Positions 43,260-54,321 are shown, numbered from the stretch's first letter. The stretch is 64,000 bases of DNA from Nocardia arthritidis (GCF_011801145.1 NZ_CP046172.1:5952001-6016000); one strand, 5' to 3'. Notes: generated from the sequence alone by a model not told the origin. Made by a program: numbers and translations.

Positions 43260-45020
43260 TTACAGGTACTGCCCCGTATTCGACTCGGTGTCGATCGCCC
43301 GGCTGGCCGAGGCGTTCTTCCCGGTGACCAACGTGCGGATGTAGACGATCCGCTCGCCCTTCTTACCCGAGATCCGCGCCCAGTCATCGGGATTCGTGGT
43401 GTTCGGCAGGTCCTCGTTCTCGGAGAACTCGTCGACGATCGAATCGTAGAGATGCTGGATGCGCAGGCCCGGGTTGCCGGTGTCGAGCACCGCCTTGATC
43501 GCGTACTTCTTGGCGCGGTCGACGATGTTCTGGATCATGGCGCCGGAGTTGAAGTCCTTGAAGTACAGGACCTCCTTGTCACCGTTGGCGTAGGTGACCT
43601 CCAGGAACCGGTTGTCCTCGCTTTCGGCGTACATCCGCTCGACCACCCGCTCGATCATCGCGCCGATGCAGGCCGCCTTGTCACCGTTGAATTCGGTGAG
43701 GTCGTCGGCGTGCAGCGGCAGATCCTCGACCAGGTACTTGGAGAAGATGTCCTGCGCGGACTCCGCGTCCGGACGCTCGATCTTGATCTTCACATCGAGG
43801 CGGCCGGGCCGCAGGATGGCCGGATCGATCATGTCCTCGCGGTTGGACGCGCCGATCACGATAACGTTCTCCAGGCCCTCGACGCCGTCGATCTCCGACA
43901 GCAGCTGCGGCACCACGGTGGTCTCCACATCGGAGGAGACGCCCGAACCGCGGGTGCGGAAGATCGAATCCATCTCGTCGAAGAACACGATCACCGGGGT
44001 GCCCTCGGACGCCTTCTCGCGGGCCCGCTGGAAGATGATCCTGATGTGCCGCTCGGTCTCGCCGACGAACTTGTTGAGCAGTTCGGGGCCCTTGATGTTG
44101 AGGAAGTACGACTTGGCGTCCTTGGCATCCTCACCGCGCGCCTCGGCGATCTTCTTGGCCAGCGAATTGGCCACCGCCTTGGCGATGAGCGTCTTACCGC
44201 AGCCGGGCGGACCGTAGAGCAGCACGCCCTTCGGCGGGCGCAGCGCGTACTCGCGGAACAGATCCTTGTGCAGGAACGGCAATTCCACCGCATCCCTGAT
44301 CTGTTCGATCTGCCTGCTGAGGCCGCCGATATCGGCGTAGTCGACATCCGGGACCTCTTCCAGGACCAGATCCTCGACCTCGGCCTTGGGGATGCGCTCG
44401 AAGGCGAAGCCCGCCTTGGTGTCCACCAGCAGCGAATCACCGGGCCGCAGTTTGCGAATCGGGGAGTCCGGATCGTCCAGATCGTCCACTTCGGCCACCT
44501 TGGCCAGCGGTCCCGACAGCCACACCACACGCTCCTCGTCGGCATGGCCGACGACCAGGGCGCGGCGGCCGTCGTCGAGAATTTCGCGCAACGTGCCGAT
44601 CTCGCCGACCGAGTCGAAGTATCCGGCCTCGACGACCGTCAACGCCTCGTTGAGGCGGACGGACTGACCGTATTCGAGGACGGAGGTGTCGATATTCGGC
44701 GAACACGTCAACCGCATCTTGCGACCCGAAGTGAACACGTCGACCGTCTGATCGTCGTACACACCGATCAGGATGCCGTAACCGCTCGGCGGCTGACCGA
44801 GCCGATCGACCTCCTCGCGCAGCGCGACCAACTGCTGGCGCGCCTCCTTGAGTGTGTCCATCAGCTTCGTGTTGCGAATGGTCAGCGAATCGATGCGGGC
44901 TTCCAATTCCCGTGTGCGATCCGGCGAATCGGCGAGTTGCCTTCGGAGTGCAGCCGCCTCGGCGCGTACTGCCTCGAGCTCTCTCCAGGCCGCCGAATCC
45001 GAATTCTCGATGGGGCTCAT
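43260..45020 (-). CDS. mpa: Proteasome-associated AAA ATPase Mpa/ARC
   Basis: 586 residues. N-terminal coiled coil (~5-60; binds Pup-tagged substrates), an OB interdomain ([20 protein letters not shown]), then the AAA module with Walker [15 protein letters not shown], Walker [11 protein letters not shown], sensor [10 protein letters not shown] and arginine-finger stretch ILRPGRLD. It ends in GQYL, the HbYX-like motif that docks into the 20S proteasome. Unfolds pupylated proteins. ATG at 45020 has GGGAGGAG six nt upstream and matches Rhodococcus ARC; ATG at 45086 would give 608 residues, near the M. tuberculosis length, but lacks a ribosome site. Confidence 0.96.
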   Translation of the reverse strand: MSPIENSDSAAWRELEAVRAEAAALRRQLADSPDRTRELEARIDSLTIRNTKLMDTLKEARQQLVALREEVDRLGQPPSGYGILIGVYDDQTVDVFTSGRKMRLTCSPNIDTSVLEYGQSVRLNEALTVVEAGYFDSVGEIGTLREILDDGRRALVVGHADEERVVWLSGPLAKVAEVDDLDDPDSPIRKLRPGDSLLVDTKAGFAFERIPKAEVEDLVLEEVPDVDYADIGGLSRQIEQIRDAVELPFLHKDLFREYALRPPKGVLLYGPPGCGKTLIAKAVANSLAKKIAEARGEDAKDAKSYFLNIKGPELLNKFVGETERHIRIIFQRAREKASEGTPVIVFFDEMDSIFRTRGSGVSSDVETTVVPQLLSEIDGVEGLENVIVIGASNREDMIDPAILRPGRLDVKIKIERPDAESAQDIFSKYLVEDLPLHADDLTEFNGDKAACIGAMIERVVERMYAESEDNRFLEVTYANGDKEVLYFKDFNSGAMIQNIVDRAKKYAIKAVLDTGNPGLRIQHLYDSIVDEFSENEDLPNTTNPDDWARISGKKGERIVYIRTLVTGKNASASRAIDTESNTGQYL

Positions 45021-45200
45021 GTGCTGCTCCTCCCAGTCCCGGTCTATCAACGCTACCGGGCGTGAACGGTTCTCGCTTTCCGACATGGTTTCGTCGTGAT
45101 CACATCTGGGCTGCGATCGGCGTCCGAACAACCATGTTAGCCTGCCCTAACCCCGACTGCGGCGAGTCAGTTCGCCCACCGAGCCGAAAGGTTGCTGAAG

Positions 45201-45716
45201 ATGCTCCTTCCCGACAGGACATTCCGTATTGCCGTGGCTACCGCGGCCGCTGCCGTCGCCGTTACGGTCGGGCTGACCGCCTGCGGGTCGGACGACAAGT
45301 CCGATTCGGCCAAGGCGTCGAGCACGACCGCCGCGCCGGCGAGCAGCAGCGCAGCGGGGTCCGGGGATCACAGTGCCACCGTCGCGCCGACCGCGGAAGC
45401 GCTTCAGGCGAACTTGCTGCTCATCACCGACCCGAATAAGCCTACGGCGGATAAGGCCGCGGCAATTGTCAACGGGGACAAGCGGACTGCCAACATCGAC
45501 AAGATGACCGCCGGACTGGCCAACTACCCGTTGACGTTCGCCGTCAGCGATATCAAGCTCGATGGCACCAAGGCGGCGGCACAGGTCGGCATCACCTCGC
45601 CGCACGGCACCGCCCCGGTGCCGATGACCTGGGAGCAGTCCGACGGCAAGTGGAAGCTCTCGGACGCGAGCGCCTGCACCATCTTCGGCTTCGCCAAGGC
45701 GCCCTGCACTCCCTGA
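45201..45716 (+). CDS. LppK-like lipoprotein
   Basis: 171 residues. Signal peptide with lipobox LTAC (residue ~27), a Ser/Thr/Ala-rich linker, then a compact domain (LLLITDPNKPTADKAAAIVN, VSDIKLDGTKAAAQVGITSP) with two late cysteines that may pair. It occupies the position of LppK (Rv2116) beside mpa in M. tuberculosis and has the same low-affinity DUF architecture. ATG at 45201 is preferred, with GAAAGG nine nt upstream; TTG at 45192 is possible. Function unknown. Confidence 0.82.
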   Translation: MLLPDRTFRIAVATAAAAVAVTVGLTACGSDDKSDSAKASSTTAAPASSSAAGSGDHSATVAPTAEALQANLLLITDPNKPTADKAAAIVNGDKRTANIDKMTAGLANYPLTFAVSDIKLDGTKAAAQVGITSPHGTAPVPMTWEQSDGKWKLSDASACTIFGFAKAPCTP

Positions 45717-45722
45717 CCACCC

Positions 45723-46559
<837 letters not shown>

Positions 46560-46630
46560 TCACTCCGTTCTGTGTTCCGCATTCTCATGCGGGCCTCGCG
46601 CTGTCGGTACGCCGGGATAGCCTGCCAGGT

Positions 46631-47512
46631 ATGTCGGTGCCCGTTTCCACGCCCCCTGCCGATCCAGCGGAGAGCAGGCCGCGGCCCGCGCTGTCGCCTT
46701 CCCGCGCAATGGATTTCAAACAGTGCCCGCTGAAGTACCGTTTCCGCGCCATCGATCGGATTCCGGAGCCGCCGACGCGGATCCAGGTGCGCGGCACGGT
46801 GGTGCACGCGGTGCTGGAGGACCTGTACGGACTGCCGAGGGGTGACCGGCTGCCGGGGCGGGCGGCCGCCCTCGCGGAACCGGCGCTAGCCCGGCTGCTC
46901 GCCGAACATCCCGAGGTGGCCGAGCTGGTCACCGATCGCGAAACGTTCCTCGGCGAGGTGCGTGCGCTGGTCGACACCTACTACCGCATCGAGGATCCGA
47001 CCGGATTCGATCCGGAATCCTGCGAGTCGCGGGTGGAGGTGGCGCTGCCGGACGGAGTTCTGTTGCGCGGCTTCATCGATCGCATCGATGTCGCCCCGAC
47101 CGGACAGCTGCGCGTGGTGGATTACAAGACCGGGCGGGCCCCCGGGGTCGACTACGAATTGAAGGCGCTGTTCCAGCTGAAGTTCTACGCGCTGATCATT
47201 CTGCGCACCCGTGGAATCGTGCCCGCCCAACTGAAATTGATCTATTTGGCCGACGAACAGACCCTCACCTACACCCCCGACGAGGCGGAACTGCTGCGCT
47301 TCGAGCGCACGCTCTCGGCGCTGTGGCAGGCGATTCTGACGGCGGGCAGCACCGGCGAATTCCAGCCGAATCCCGGTTGGCTGTGCGGGTTTTGCGCCTA
47401 TCAGGCGATTTGTCCCGAATTCGGCGGCACGCCACCGCCGTATCCAGGCTGGCCGACCGGCGACACCGGGGAATCACCGGACGAAACCCTCGCCGACGCG
47501 GTCGCCGATTAA
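46631..47512 (+). CDS. RecB-family PD-(D/E)XK exonuclease-like protein
   Basis: 293 residues. The PD-(D/E)XK nuclease core is visible as RGTVVHAVLEDLY, LLRGFIDRIDVAPTGQ and VVDYKTG. Four cysteines (CPLKYRF near the start and CGFCAYQAIC near the end) match the 4Fe-4S cluster of AddB/Cas4-type nucleases. It corresponds to Rv2119. There are no cas genes nearby, so a role in DNA repair rather than CRISPR is expected. ATG at 46631 starts 74 bp from the divergent trmI. Confidence 0.9.
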   Translation: MSVPVSTPPADPAESRPRPALSPSRAMDFKQCPLKYRFRAIDRIPEPPTRIQVRGTVVHAVLEDLYGLPRGDRLPGRAAALAEPALARLLAEHPEVAELVTDRETFLGEVRALVDTYYRIEDPTGFDPESCESRVEVALPDGVLLRGFIDRIDVAPTGQLRVVDYKTGRAPGVDYELKALFQLKFYALIILRTRGIVPAQLKLIYLADEQTLTYTPDEAELLRFERTLSALWQAILTAGSTGEFQPNPGWLCGFCAYQAICPEFGGTPPPYPGWPTGDTGESPDETLADAVAD

Positions 47513-47673
47513 AGGTGATGCATGATCGACGCCATTGACCCGATGGCGTCGTCATGTGACCCGATGATCGCGATGACCACGATCAAAACCAAAACACCGA
47601 CCACATCCCCGGTGGCGATCAGGATGCTCCTGATCCGCGACCATGTGGTGGCCGATTCGAGTTCAGACTCCAC
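47509..47673 (-). CDS. Small single-span membrane protein
   Basis: 54 residues with one strong membrane helix (DVVGVLVLIVVIAIIG, ~23-38) after an amphipathic N-terminus. GTG at 47673 has GGGAGGAA four nt upstream, a far better site than the ATG at 47694. The opposite-strand frame over the same DNA has no domain. Its stop overlaps the RecB-like stop by 4 nt. Too short for a family call. Confidence 0.6.
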   Translation of the reverse strand: MESELESATTWSRIRSILIATGDVVGVLVLIVVIAIIGSHDDAIGSMASIMHHL

Positions 47674-47906
47674 GACTTCCTCCCACGCGCACATTACTGC
47701 GCACCGTAGCGATACCGCTGCGTTCTTCGGTTATTCGACGCACACAGTCTCGCGAACGGTTTATTAGGTTTTCGTGAACCGGCCCGGCACCGCAACGCGT
47801 GTCGCGGTTTCCGGCCCGATCCGCTCGCGTGAGCCTACGACGCGGCCGATCGCCGGACCAAGCGGCGAGCCTCCCCACTGAAGGCATTATTCCCGCGTGG
47901 GGTTTC

Positions 47907-47942
47907 GGCTTCCCGCGCACGCAATCGCCTGCGCGGGAAGCC
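47907..47942 (-). terminator. Hairpin terminator behind hisG
   Basis: GGCTTCCCGCGCA at 47907-47919 is exactly inverted at 47930-47942, 10-nt loop. It starts 23 nt behind the hisG stop; no U-tract follows. The 292-bp gap from 47674 to 47965 shows nothing else. Confidence 0.65.
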
Positions 47943-47965
47943 ATTCGGTGTGGGTGAACCGGCGC

Positions 47966-48817
47966 TCAGAAGGCGCGGCAGGAGCGGATGTCGGTGGCCA
48001 GGATGGCCTTCGCGCCGAGATCGGCGAGCCGGTCCATCAGCTCGTTGCCCTGTTTGCGCGGGACCATGGCGCGGATCGCGACCCAGCCGGGATCGGCCAG
48101 CGGGGAAACGGTCGGCGATTCGAGGCCGGGCGTGATCTTGACGGCCTCCTCCATCAGGTCCTTCGGGCAGTCGTAGTCGAGCATCAGGTACTGCTGGGCG
48201 AAGACGACGCCCTGAATGCGCGCCACCAGCTGGTTGCGGGCGCGGTCGCGCTGATCCGAACCGGTGCGCTCGATCAGCACACCCTCCGAATCGCACAGCG
48301 AATCCCCGAACGCGACCAGGTTGTGCTGGCGCAGGGTGCGGCCGGAGCCGACCACATCGGCGATGGCGTCCGCGACGCCGAGCTGGATGGAGATCTCCAC
48401 CGCGCCGTCGAGGCGGATCACCTCGGCCTCGATACCGCGGCGGCGCAGGTCACCGAGCACCAGGTTCGGGTAGGAGGTGGCGATGCGCTTGTCGTACAGA
48501 TCGTCGACGGTCCACTCGCGGCCGCCGGGGGCGGCGTAGCGGAAGGTGGAGCGCCCGAAGCCGAGCGCCAGACGTTCCTGTACCGGCGCACCGGAATCCA
48601 GCGCCAGGTCGCGGCCGGTGATGCCGAGGTCGAGCTCGCCGGAGCCGACGTAGATGGCGATGTCCTTGGGCCGCAGGAAGAAGAATTCCACCTGGTTCGC
48701 CGGGTCGAGCACGGTGAGGTCGCGCGAATCGGTGCGCCTGCGGTATCCGGCCTCGGCCAGGATGGAGGTCGCGGATTCGGACAGGGCGCCTTTGTTGGGG
48801 ACTGCTACGCGCAGCAT
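47966..48817 (-). CDS. hisG: ATP phosphoribosyltransferase (long form)
   Basis: 283 residues, first enzyme of histidine biosynthesis: condenses ATP with PRPP. Periplasmic-binding-like catalytic core starts [33 protein letters not shown] is the PRPP loop (E/DxxxxGxT type). The C-terminal ACT-like third ([20 protein letters not shown]) is the histidine-feedback domain, so this is the long form. Follows hisE by 46 bp in the same transcript and ends with a strong hairpin. Histidine inhibition is known for the family. Confidence 0.97.
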   Translation of the reverse strand: MLRVAVPNKGALSESATSILAEAGYRRRTDSRDLTVLDPANQVEFFFLRPKDIAIYVGSGELDLGITGRDLALDSGAPVQERLALGFGRSTFRYAAPGGREWTVDDLYDKRIATSYPNLVLGDLRRRGIEAEVIRLDGAVEISIQLGVADAIADVVGSGRTLRQHNLVAFGDSLCDSEGVLIERTGSDQRDRARNQLVARIQGVVFAQQYLMLDYDCPKDLMEEAVKITPGLESPTVSPLADPGWVAIRAMVPRKQGNELMDRLADLGAKAILATDIRSCRAF

Positions 48818-48863
48818 GCGGGAGGGTTTCCTTTCGGGGAGAGTGCGGCGGGAGTGTCGGCCG

Positions 48864-49127
48864 TCACAGATGTCGGTAGACGTCCTCCAACTTCAGTCCC
48901 CGACCCACCATCAGCACCTGAACCCAGTAGAGCAGCTGCGAGATCTCCTCGGCGAGCGACTCGTCGCTCTCGTGTTCGGCGGCCAGCCACACCTCGCCCG
49001 CCTCCTCCAGCACCTTCTTACCCTGGGTATGGACGCCGGCGTCCAGCGCGGCCACGGTTCCCGACCCCTCTGGGCGGGTGACCGCACGATCCTGCAGCTC
49101 GGCGAACAGGGATTCGAAGTTCTTCAC
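48864..49127 (-). CDS. hisE: Phosphoribosyl-ATP pyrophosphatase
   Basis: 87 residues, second step of histidine synthesis. MazG-like helical fold with [20 protein letters not shown] and [14 protein letters not shown], which hold the Mg-binding EExxE and ExxD type motifs. GTG at 49127. Precedes hisG, as in mycobacteria, so the pair catalyses consecutive steps. Upstream gene is a GNAT whose stop is 55 bp away. Confidence 0.96.
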   Translation of the reverse strand: MKNFESLFAELQDRAVTRPEGSGTVAALDAGVHTQGKKVLEEAGEVWLAAEHESDESLAEEISQLLYWVQVLMVGRGLKLEDVYRHL

Positions 49128-49182
49128 GACCGGTCATTCTCGCAGACCGGTCACCACCCACCGCTGGTCGGCTCCGGGTTCG

Positions 49183-49743
49183 CTACGGCCGATCGATCCG
49201 GTAGATGTAGTGCGTGCCGTCGTCGACGGGGTTGTCAGGCGTCAGCCTGCCCTCCGCGACGCGCCGCAGCCCCGCCTTCTCCAACGCCCGCCACGACGCG
49301 CGATTGGCGGCGGCCACCGGGATGATCACGCAGGTGGCGCCGGGAAATTCGGCCCAGGTTCCGACGAGTATCGCGCGCAGCATGGCCGGACCTACGCCCC
49401 GCCCCACCCGGTCCGGCCCGGCGACGAGGTAGTCCAGGCTCATCGCGCCCGCCGGCAGTTCGACCAACCCGTCGAGCTCGGCGATGTACTCCGGATAGTC
49501 GGCGAGCACGCAGCGCTGCACCAGGCCGATCGGCTCGCCGCCCACGAAGATCAGCAGATCCTCGGCCGGTTCCTCGCCGCGCGCGGTCGGCCCGAAATCC
49601 CGCTCGACCGCCTCGGGCGAAGTCTCGTGGTGCCACCACCGCTGGATATGCGGCTGCATGAGCCATTCACGCAGCAGCCCGAAATCCGCCTCGGTCACCC
49701 GACGCCACCTGAATTCCGGTGCGGGCGTTACCGGTCCGCTCAC
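49183..49743 (-). CDS. GNAT acetyltransferase, AAC(6')/siderophore type
   Basis: 186 residues. LLREWLMQPHIQRWWHHE is the start seen in AAC(6')-Ib-like and siderophore-type acetyltransferases; YLVAGPDRVGRGVGPAMLRA is the acetyl-CoA loop and NRASWRALEKAGLRRVAEG the C-terminal motif. GTG at 49743 lies 31 bp behind the carnitine acyltransferase-like gene and is probably the last member of that operon. Aminoglycoside acetylation is possible, but context points to a pathway amine. Confidence 0.83.
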   Translation of the reverse strand: MSGPVTPAPEFRWRRVTEADFGLLREWLMQPHIQRWWHHETSPEAVERDFGPTARGEEPAEDLLIFVGGEPIGLVQRCVLADYPEYIAELDGLVELPAGAMSLDYLVAGPDRVGRGVGPAMLRAILVGTWAEFPGATCVIIPVAAANRASWRALEKAGLRRVAEGRLTPDNPVDDGTHYIYRIDRP

Positions 49744-49774
49744 CTCGTCCTCGCGGATGCCACCCGTGATTCGA

Positions 49775-51598
49775 TCATGCGCCGCCGAGCAGGTCGGTGA
49801 GTTCGGCCACGGCGGTGCGCAATTGATCCGCGAACGCGTACATCTGGTCGGCGACCGTTTTCGGGGTGGCCAGGTAGATGTTCCAGCGGTCCGGCAACAG
49901 CACGTAGGCCACGCCGATACAGCGCGGGCTGGTCGATCCGAAACCGAAGTAGCGGATGTTGACCGACGGCGCCGAACTGGTGGACAGGTAGTCGTCGCGC
50001 ATGATGACCCAGCCGGGGCTGTCGTAGAGCGGAATCGGTTCGGTGACACCGAGTTCCGCGCCGCGCCTGCGCTGGATCCACTGGAGCTCCCAGAGGTGCT
50101 GTTCGGGCGCGTCACCCGCCTGGCACTGTTTCGCGCGCGTCACGTGCGCCTCGGCGGCCGCCAGCGCCGCCGCCCGCCTGGTCGCCGCGTCGGCGGCCGG
50201 ATCCAGCATGGCGTCGACGAAGGCGATCATCTGCGGGGTGACCACCCGCATGGCCTCGGTGCGGCCGTTGCGCCACTGCCTGGTCGCGATGGATTCGTAT
50301 GTGGCGCCGGTGATTCCCTTGCTGCGCCGGTGCGCGAGCTGATAACTCAACTGCGCGAACGCATCCGGCGAGATGCCGAGCTGTTTGGCGCGTGCGGTCC
50401 CGAACTCCTCGAAAGAGACCGTCGCGGTGGCGTTTTCGGCGGCGTAGCGGGCGAACGCCGCCCCCGCCGCCGCGATATCGGTGCGCTGCGCGGCGTCGAG
50501 GACGAATTCGATCGGCTCGACCGCGGGCAGGCCCTGCGCCGCCGCGCCGGACCGTTGCGCGTGCTCGTCCATCGGAGTCTGTAGCAGCGTGTCGACGAAC
50601 GACAGGATGGTGGTGCCGTCCAGCCCGCAGTGTTCCACGTTGATCCCGGCCTGCCCGTCGGCGAAGACGATGAACGACACCGCCTTGTCGAACCAGCGGT
50701 TCGCGCTGTCGCCGTGCAGCAGCTGATCGCAGGCGTGCAGGGTGTCGCGCGGCGCGAAATCCTCCAGGCAGACGCAGAACAGCGCGGTCTCGATGGCGTC
50801 GAGGGCCGCGACATTGGCCGGTTCGGTCCGCAGACCCGCTCTGCTGCGCGCCCATTCGGCCCTGGCCTTGGTGGTGAGATGGCCCACCGCGGTATCCGTG
50901 CGGGCCGGGCGCGCGCCCGCCTTCAGCACCGCGCGCAGACCGTCGGCGATATCGCCGGACGCGTACGGCACGCCGTCCGGTCCGATGACATCCATCCGGA
51001 ACATGCTGCCGCGGAAGAACACCACGATATGCCGGGCCCGGGACGGACCGGGCCATTCGTCGCTGTAGGGCACCCGCACGGTGTCCTGCTGCTCGCCCGG
51101 AATTCTGGTCTCGGAGAACAGGTATTTGTTCTGCCACATCGAAAGCCGTTGGCCGCGTTGCACGACCGGCGGGATCGCCTCGTCGTCCAGCGCCAGCTTG
51201 TACGCCAGTGCGGCGGTGATGATTCCGGCGGCGCGCGCCGCCTGCCCCTGGCCGGTCGACATCGCCAGCGGGGTGTCGTCGCGGAAGAGGAAGAAGAAGT
51301 TGGCGTTCAACGCGATCCGGTCGCGGCGGCCGAGATACCGGGACGGCCAGAACAGGTCGAGCCAGCTGCCGACGCCGGGGGTGGCGTCGTATTCCCGAAG
51401 TGCGGCATGCAGTTTCCGCCCCGGGCCGTCGGGGCGCAGCAGGTCGGCCACCGCCGCCTCGGTGGTGGACAGTTCCTCGGCGGTGAGCAGCGGGGCGCAC
51501 CATTCCAGGAATCGCGCGCAGCTGTCCTCCAGGGTGGGTAGCGGCACCCGGGGCAGGCGGTCGTCGGCGGCGAAGGTGCGTTCTTCGCTGTCAGTCAT
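49775..51598 (-). CDS. Choline/carnitine O-acyltransferase family protein
   Basis: 607 residues, full length for the family. Begins with the typical [20 protein letters not shown]; catalytic His in [13 protein letters not shown] (~322; eukaryotic enzymes have EHSxxDG, here Cys replaces Ser); carboxylate/alcohol-binding motifs later ([19 protein letters not shown] near the end, STS equivalent). Transfers an acyl group between CoA and the hydroxyl of carnitine- or choline-like molecules. Rare in bacteria. ATG at 51598 overlaps the methyltransferase stop by 4 nt. Together with the upstream oxygenase and methyltransferase it suggests synthesis of an O-acylated methylammonium compound. Confidence 0.87.
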   Translation of the reverse strand: MTDSEERTFAADDRLPRVPLPTLEDSCARFLEWCAPLLTAEELSTTEAAVADLLRPDGPGRKLHAALREYDATPGVGSWLDLFWPSRYLGRRDRIALNANFFFLFRDDTPLAMSTGQGQAARAAGIITAALAYKLALDDEAIPPVVQRGQRLSMWQNKYLFSETRIPGEQQDTVRVPYSDEWPGPSRARHIVVFFRGSMFRMDVIGPDGVPYASGDIADGLRAVLKAGARPARTDTAVGHLTTKARAEWARSRAGLRTEPANVAALDAIETALFCVCLEDFAPRDTLHACDQLLHGDSANRWFDKAVSFIVFADGQAGINVEHCGLDGTTILSFVDTLLQTPMDEHAQRSGAAAQGLPAVEPIEFVLDAAQRTDIAAAGAAFARYAAENATATVSFEEFGTARAKQLGISPDAFAQLSYQLAHRRSKGITGATYESIATRQWRNGRTEAMRVVTPQMIAFVDAMLDPAADAATRRAAALAAAEAHVTRAKQCQAGDAPEQHLWELQWIQRRRGAELGVTEPIPLYDSPGWVIMRDDYLSTSSAPSVNIRYFGFGSTSPRCIGVAYVLLPDRWNIYLATPKTVADQMYAFADQLRTAVAELTDLLGGA

Positions 51599-52419
51599 TC
51601 TCGATCCTCGGAATCGGTGTGCGGGCGGGACAGGTAGAGGTTCGCGTACAGCCAGCCGTCGGATTCGCAGTCATCGGTGTCGATCCCGTTGGCGGCCAAG
51701 GTGTTCAGCACTCGGGTACGTTCGGCGGCGGAGGCGAAGCGCCGCTGCTCGAACAGTCCGGGCGCGCGTTCGGTGCGGTAGCCGAGCCCGGCGAGGGCCG
51801 CGGCGATCGCGTCGAATCCGTACATGCGCAGCACGAAGTGTGCCATCCACGGTCGCCTGGTCGGATGCGCGACGGCCACCCGGGTCAGGGTTTTTTCGGT
51901 GATGTAGCCGACGCAGCCGGTGGAGATGACCAGATCGGCCGCGGCGAGCGTATCGCGCTGGGCGTCGGTGGGTTCGGCGTTTTCCAGATCGGCGTGCACC
52001 GTATCGTGCAGCAGGCCCGCCTCCCGCGCGTAGCTGAGCGCGGTCATGGACGCGTCCATGCCGACGAACCGGACATCGGGCTGGCCGTCGGCGGCGGTGA
52101 GCACCGTCCGGTCGCGGGCGAGCAGGTCGGCGCGGTCGGCGTCACCCGCCGCGCCGTAGTGGTCGGCCAGTCCGCGCATGGTGGTGTCGAAGCGCAGCAG
52201 CGCCGCGTTCACGCCGTAGGAGCAGCCGATATCGAGCACCGTGATGCGGGTCGCCCCGGTGGCCGCGCGGTAGTCGTCGAATTGCCGCTGGAAATACGGT
52301 TTCGCCAATTCCGGTATGCGATAGTCCAATTCGGACATGCGGGCGTAGTAGTCGCGGGGATCGGGGCGGTCGTAGATATCGTCGAAGGAGGCTTTCCCGG
52401 TCGTGTGCGACGCTGGCAT
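51595..52419 (-). CDS. Class I SAM-dependent methyltransferase (pathway enzyme)
   Basis: 274 residues. Motif I VLDIGCSYGVNAALLRF, motif II VGMDASMTALSYAREAG, then ADLVISTGCVGYITEKT. The N-terminus (DDIYDRPDPRDYYARMSELD) and the C-terminal domain are specific to a small actinobacterial group seen beside 2OG oxygenases. Its stop is coupled to the acyltransferase start (ATGA); the oxygenase stop is 28 bp upstream. Substrate unknown; N-methylation of an amino acid is the simplest model given the neighbours. Confidence 0.85.
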   Translation of the reverse strand: MPASHTTGKASFDDIYDRPDPRDYYARMSELDYRIPELAKPYFQRQFDDYRAATGATRITVLDIGCSYGVNAALLRFDTTMRGLADHYGAAGDADRADLLARDRTVLTAADGQPDVRFVGMDASMTALSYAREAGLLHDTVHADLENAEPTDAQRDTLAAADLVISTGCVGYITEKTLTRVAVAHPTRRPWMAHFVLRMYGFDAIAAALAGLGYRTERAPGLFEQRRFASAAERTRVLNTLAANGIDTDDCESDGWLYANLYLSRPHTDSEDRE

Positions 52420-52447
52420 ATCCTGTTTTCCCCTTCTCGCGCACCGC

Positions 52448-53302
52448 TCAGTCGAGCAGTCGGTCGCCCCGCATCGCGGCGGCGTCCAGGTGATCCGATA
52501 GGACCCGCCCGAAGAGCTGACGGGTTCGTTCGATGCTGCCGATCACCCCGGGGCGGTCGGTGTAGGCGAAAATCGCCGAATGCCGTTGCCGCGCACCGGA
52601 TACCGGTGATACCCGGTGCAGGGAGAAGCGGCCGTGGAACAGCTGCAGGTCACCGGGGCGCAGCTCCAGCCGTTTGACGAGCCGCTCGCCCGCGCCGGTG
52701 AGCACTGCACGCACGTCGTCGAGATTTTCCGCGTGCGGTGCGCGAATGTTGGGGCAGTATTCGAAGATTCCGCCCGAATCCGCGGCCTGGGTCAACATGC
52801 TGACGGTGCATTCGTTGGTATCGAAATGCCACGGATGCGACATGCCGGGCTCCACCACGTTCAAACACAGACCCGCCAGCGGATCGGCGAATTCGTGTAG
52901 TTCGGCGCCGCCGAAACATGCGGCGAGGAAACGCTGGAACGCGGGGTCGACGTAGAGCCGGTGGATCAGCGCGCCGGCCGGAATGAGGTCGCGGGCGACG
53001 AAGGCATTGCCGCGTTCGAGCACGATACGGCCCGGATGATCGTCCGGCAGCGGCGAATCCAGCGGAATGTTGTACGCGTTGACTCGCTCGACCGCGTAGT
53101 GCGCGCGCGGCGCCATCTCGGCGCCCTGCGCGCGCAGGGTTTCGCGCAGTTCGGGCCGGATGAAATCGCGCAGTACGGTGCAGCCTTCGGCGGCGAGTTC
53201 GGCGCGGGCCCGCGCGACGACGGCGCTCGCGCCAGCCGCGAGCGGATACCGTTCGGTGTCGACGATTTCGTCCAGGACACCCATCGCTGCCATGCGCGCC
53301 AT
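52448..53302 (-). CDS. 2OG-Fe(II) oxygenase (ArpA/HalD-like)
   Basis: 284 residues. Facial triad: His and Asp in PWHFDTNECT (~157/159) and His in HGRFSLHRVSP (~228); Arg in RQRHSAIFAYTD should hold 2-oxoglutarate. The sequence around the triad resembles the BesD/HalD amino acid halogenase superfamily, but the Asp of HxD is present, where halogenases have Gly, so hydroxylation is expected. First gene of the operon with methyltransferase and carnitine acyltransferase. ATG at 53302, 53293 and 53284 are all possible starts, none with a clear ribosome site. Confidence 0.84.
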   Translation of the reverse strand: MARMAAMGVLDEIVDTERYPLAAGASAVVARARAELAAEGCTVLRDFIRPELRETLRAQGAEMAPRAHYAVERVNAYNIPLDSPLPDDHPGRIVLERGNAFVARDLIPAGALIHRLYVDPAFQRFLAACFGGAELHEFADPLAGLCLNVVEPGMSHPWHFDTNECTVSMLTQAADSGGIFEYCPNIRAPHAENLDDVRAVLTGAGERLVKRLELRPGDLQLFHGRFSLHRVSPVSGARQRHSAIFAYTDRPGVIGSIERTRQLFGRVLSDHLDAAAMRGDRLLD

Positions 53303-53464
53303 TCTGGTGCAGCGCCGCCGCCCGCGCGCCGAATTCGCTGAGATTGCCAGTGACTACGGTCACACCCGCTCAGCTGGGCGCACTCCCGTTGCGGCGCAGT
53401 AACTCTCGACACGGTTCCGACAGATTCGGTGCGTATCCGAATTGCCCGATTCGTGTTCCGGGCC

Positions 53465-53530
53465 GCCGCACCCCGTCTTCGAACCGGACATTCGAAACAC
53501 GAGGTGCGCGGTTCGAGCACAGGGTGCGGC
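53465..53530. repeat. Second copy of the dispersed palindrome
   Basis: Left arm 53465-53484 is identical to the 20-nt arm at 43064-43083. Right arm 53511-53530 pairs with 17 of 20 bases, and two further inner pairs form. It starts 3 nt behind the HAD gene stop on the minus strand. No T-tract, unlike the mpa copy. Confidence 0.7.
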
Positions 53531-53532
53531 TG

Positions 53533-54222
53533 TCAAATGCTATGCGGGAATGGAGGTTTGCGGCGCAGGGCCGCTTCCAGGTCGGCGAGTTCGAGTCCGA
53601 CGAGTGTGTCGCGGAAGAGACGGCCGGGGGCATCGGGCACCGGGATTTCGCACGGCACCACGAGTAGGGCGCAGCCGGCGGCTTGGGCCGCCGCAGCACC
53701 GGTTGGTGAGTCCTCCACCGCGACACAGTGTTCCGGGTCCTGCCCGAGCAGTTCGGCCGCCCGCAGGTAGATGTCGGGTGCGGGTTTGCCCTGCGGCACC
53801 TCGTCGCCGCACACGGTGACGTCGAAGTATTCGCGACCGAGGGTGTCCAGGCCGTACTCGGTGAAATCGCGCTTGGTGTTCGTGACCAGCGCGGTGGGCA
53901 GCCCGGCCGAACGCACCAGCGCCAGCGCGTCCTTCGCACCGGGCCGCCACGGAATCGGGCCGGACATCAGCTCGACCACCCGCCGGTCGAGGAATTCCCG
54001 CGACGCGCGCACCGCCGCGGGCGTCTCCTCGATTCCCAAGCCGTGGAACATGATTCGCAGCGAATTCTCCACCGACGTGCCGATCAGCGCGTGCCGGATG
54101 GCGGCGGTCATCTCCCGGCCGTGCTCCCTGGCCAGCTCGCGGACCGCGACATCCCACAGCTTTTCGGAGTCGAGCAGGGTGCCGTCCATATCCCACAGCA
54201 CCGCGGCGGGCCGCACGGTCAT
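53533..54222 (-). CDS. HAD-family phosphatase (beta-phosphoglucomutase-like)
   Basis: 229 residues. All HAD motifs are present: I VLWDMDGTLLDS, II TALVTNTKRDF, III QGKPAPDIY and IV AVEDSPTGAAAA. The helical cap between I and II is the C1 type of the phosphoglucomutase/GS1-like subfamily. Hydrolyses a small phosphate ester. ATG at 54222 has AGGAGGA eight nt upstream; an N-terminal extension to 54321 is less likely. In the M. tuberculosis region a similar HAD gene is not at this place, so synteny breaks here. Confidence 0.9.
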   Translation of the reverse strand: MTVRPAAVLWDMDGTLLDSEKLWDVAVRELAREHGREMTAAIRHALIGTSVENSLRIMFHGLGIEETPAAVRASREFLDRRVVELMSGPIPWRPGAKDALALVRSAGLPTALVTNTKRDFTEYGLDTLGREYFDVTVCGDEVPQGKPAPDIYLRAAELLGQDPEHCVAVEDSPTGAAAAQAAGCALLVVPCEIPVPDAPGRLFRDTLVGLELADLEAALRRKPPFPHSI

Positions 54223-54321
54223 TGCGATTTTCCTCCTCGACTCCTCGGCAAGCTCACTCATACCGCTCCCCGTCGACACTCGGCCGCGATGGGCGCTGTG
54301 TCGTGATTCGCGCAAGTTCAT

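Noticed and set aside
46631..47512. Cas4 nuclease
   Set aside because: Four cysteines and RecB motif are shared with Cas4, but synteny with Rv2119 and lack of CRISPR genes favour a stand-alone RecB-like nuclease.
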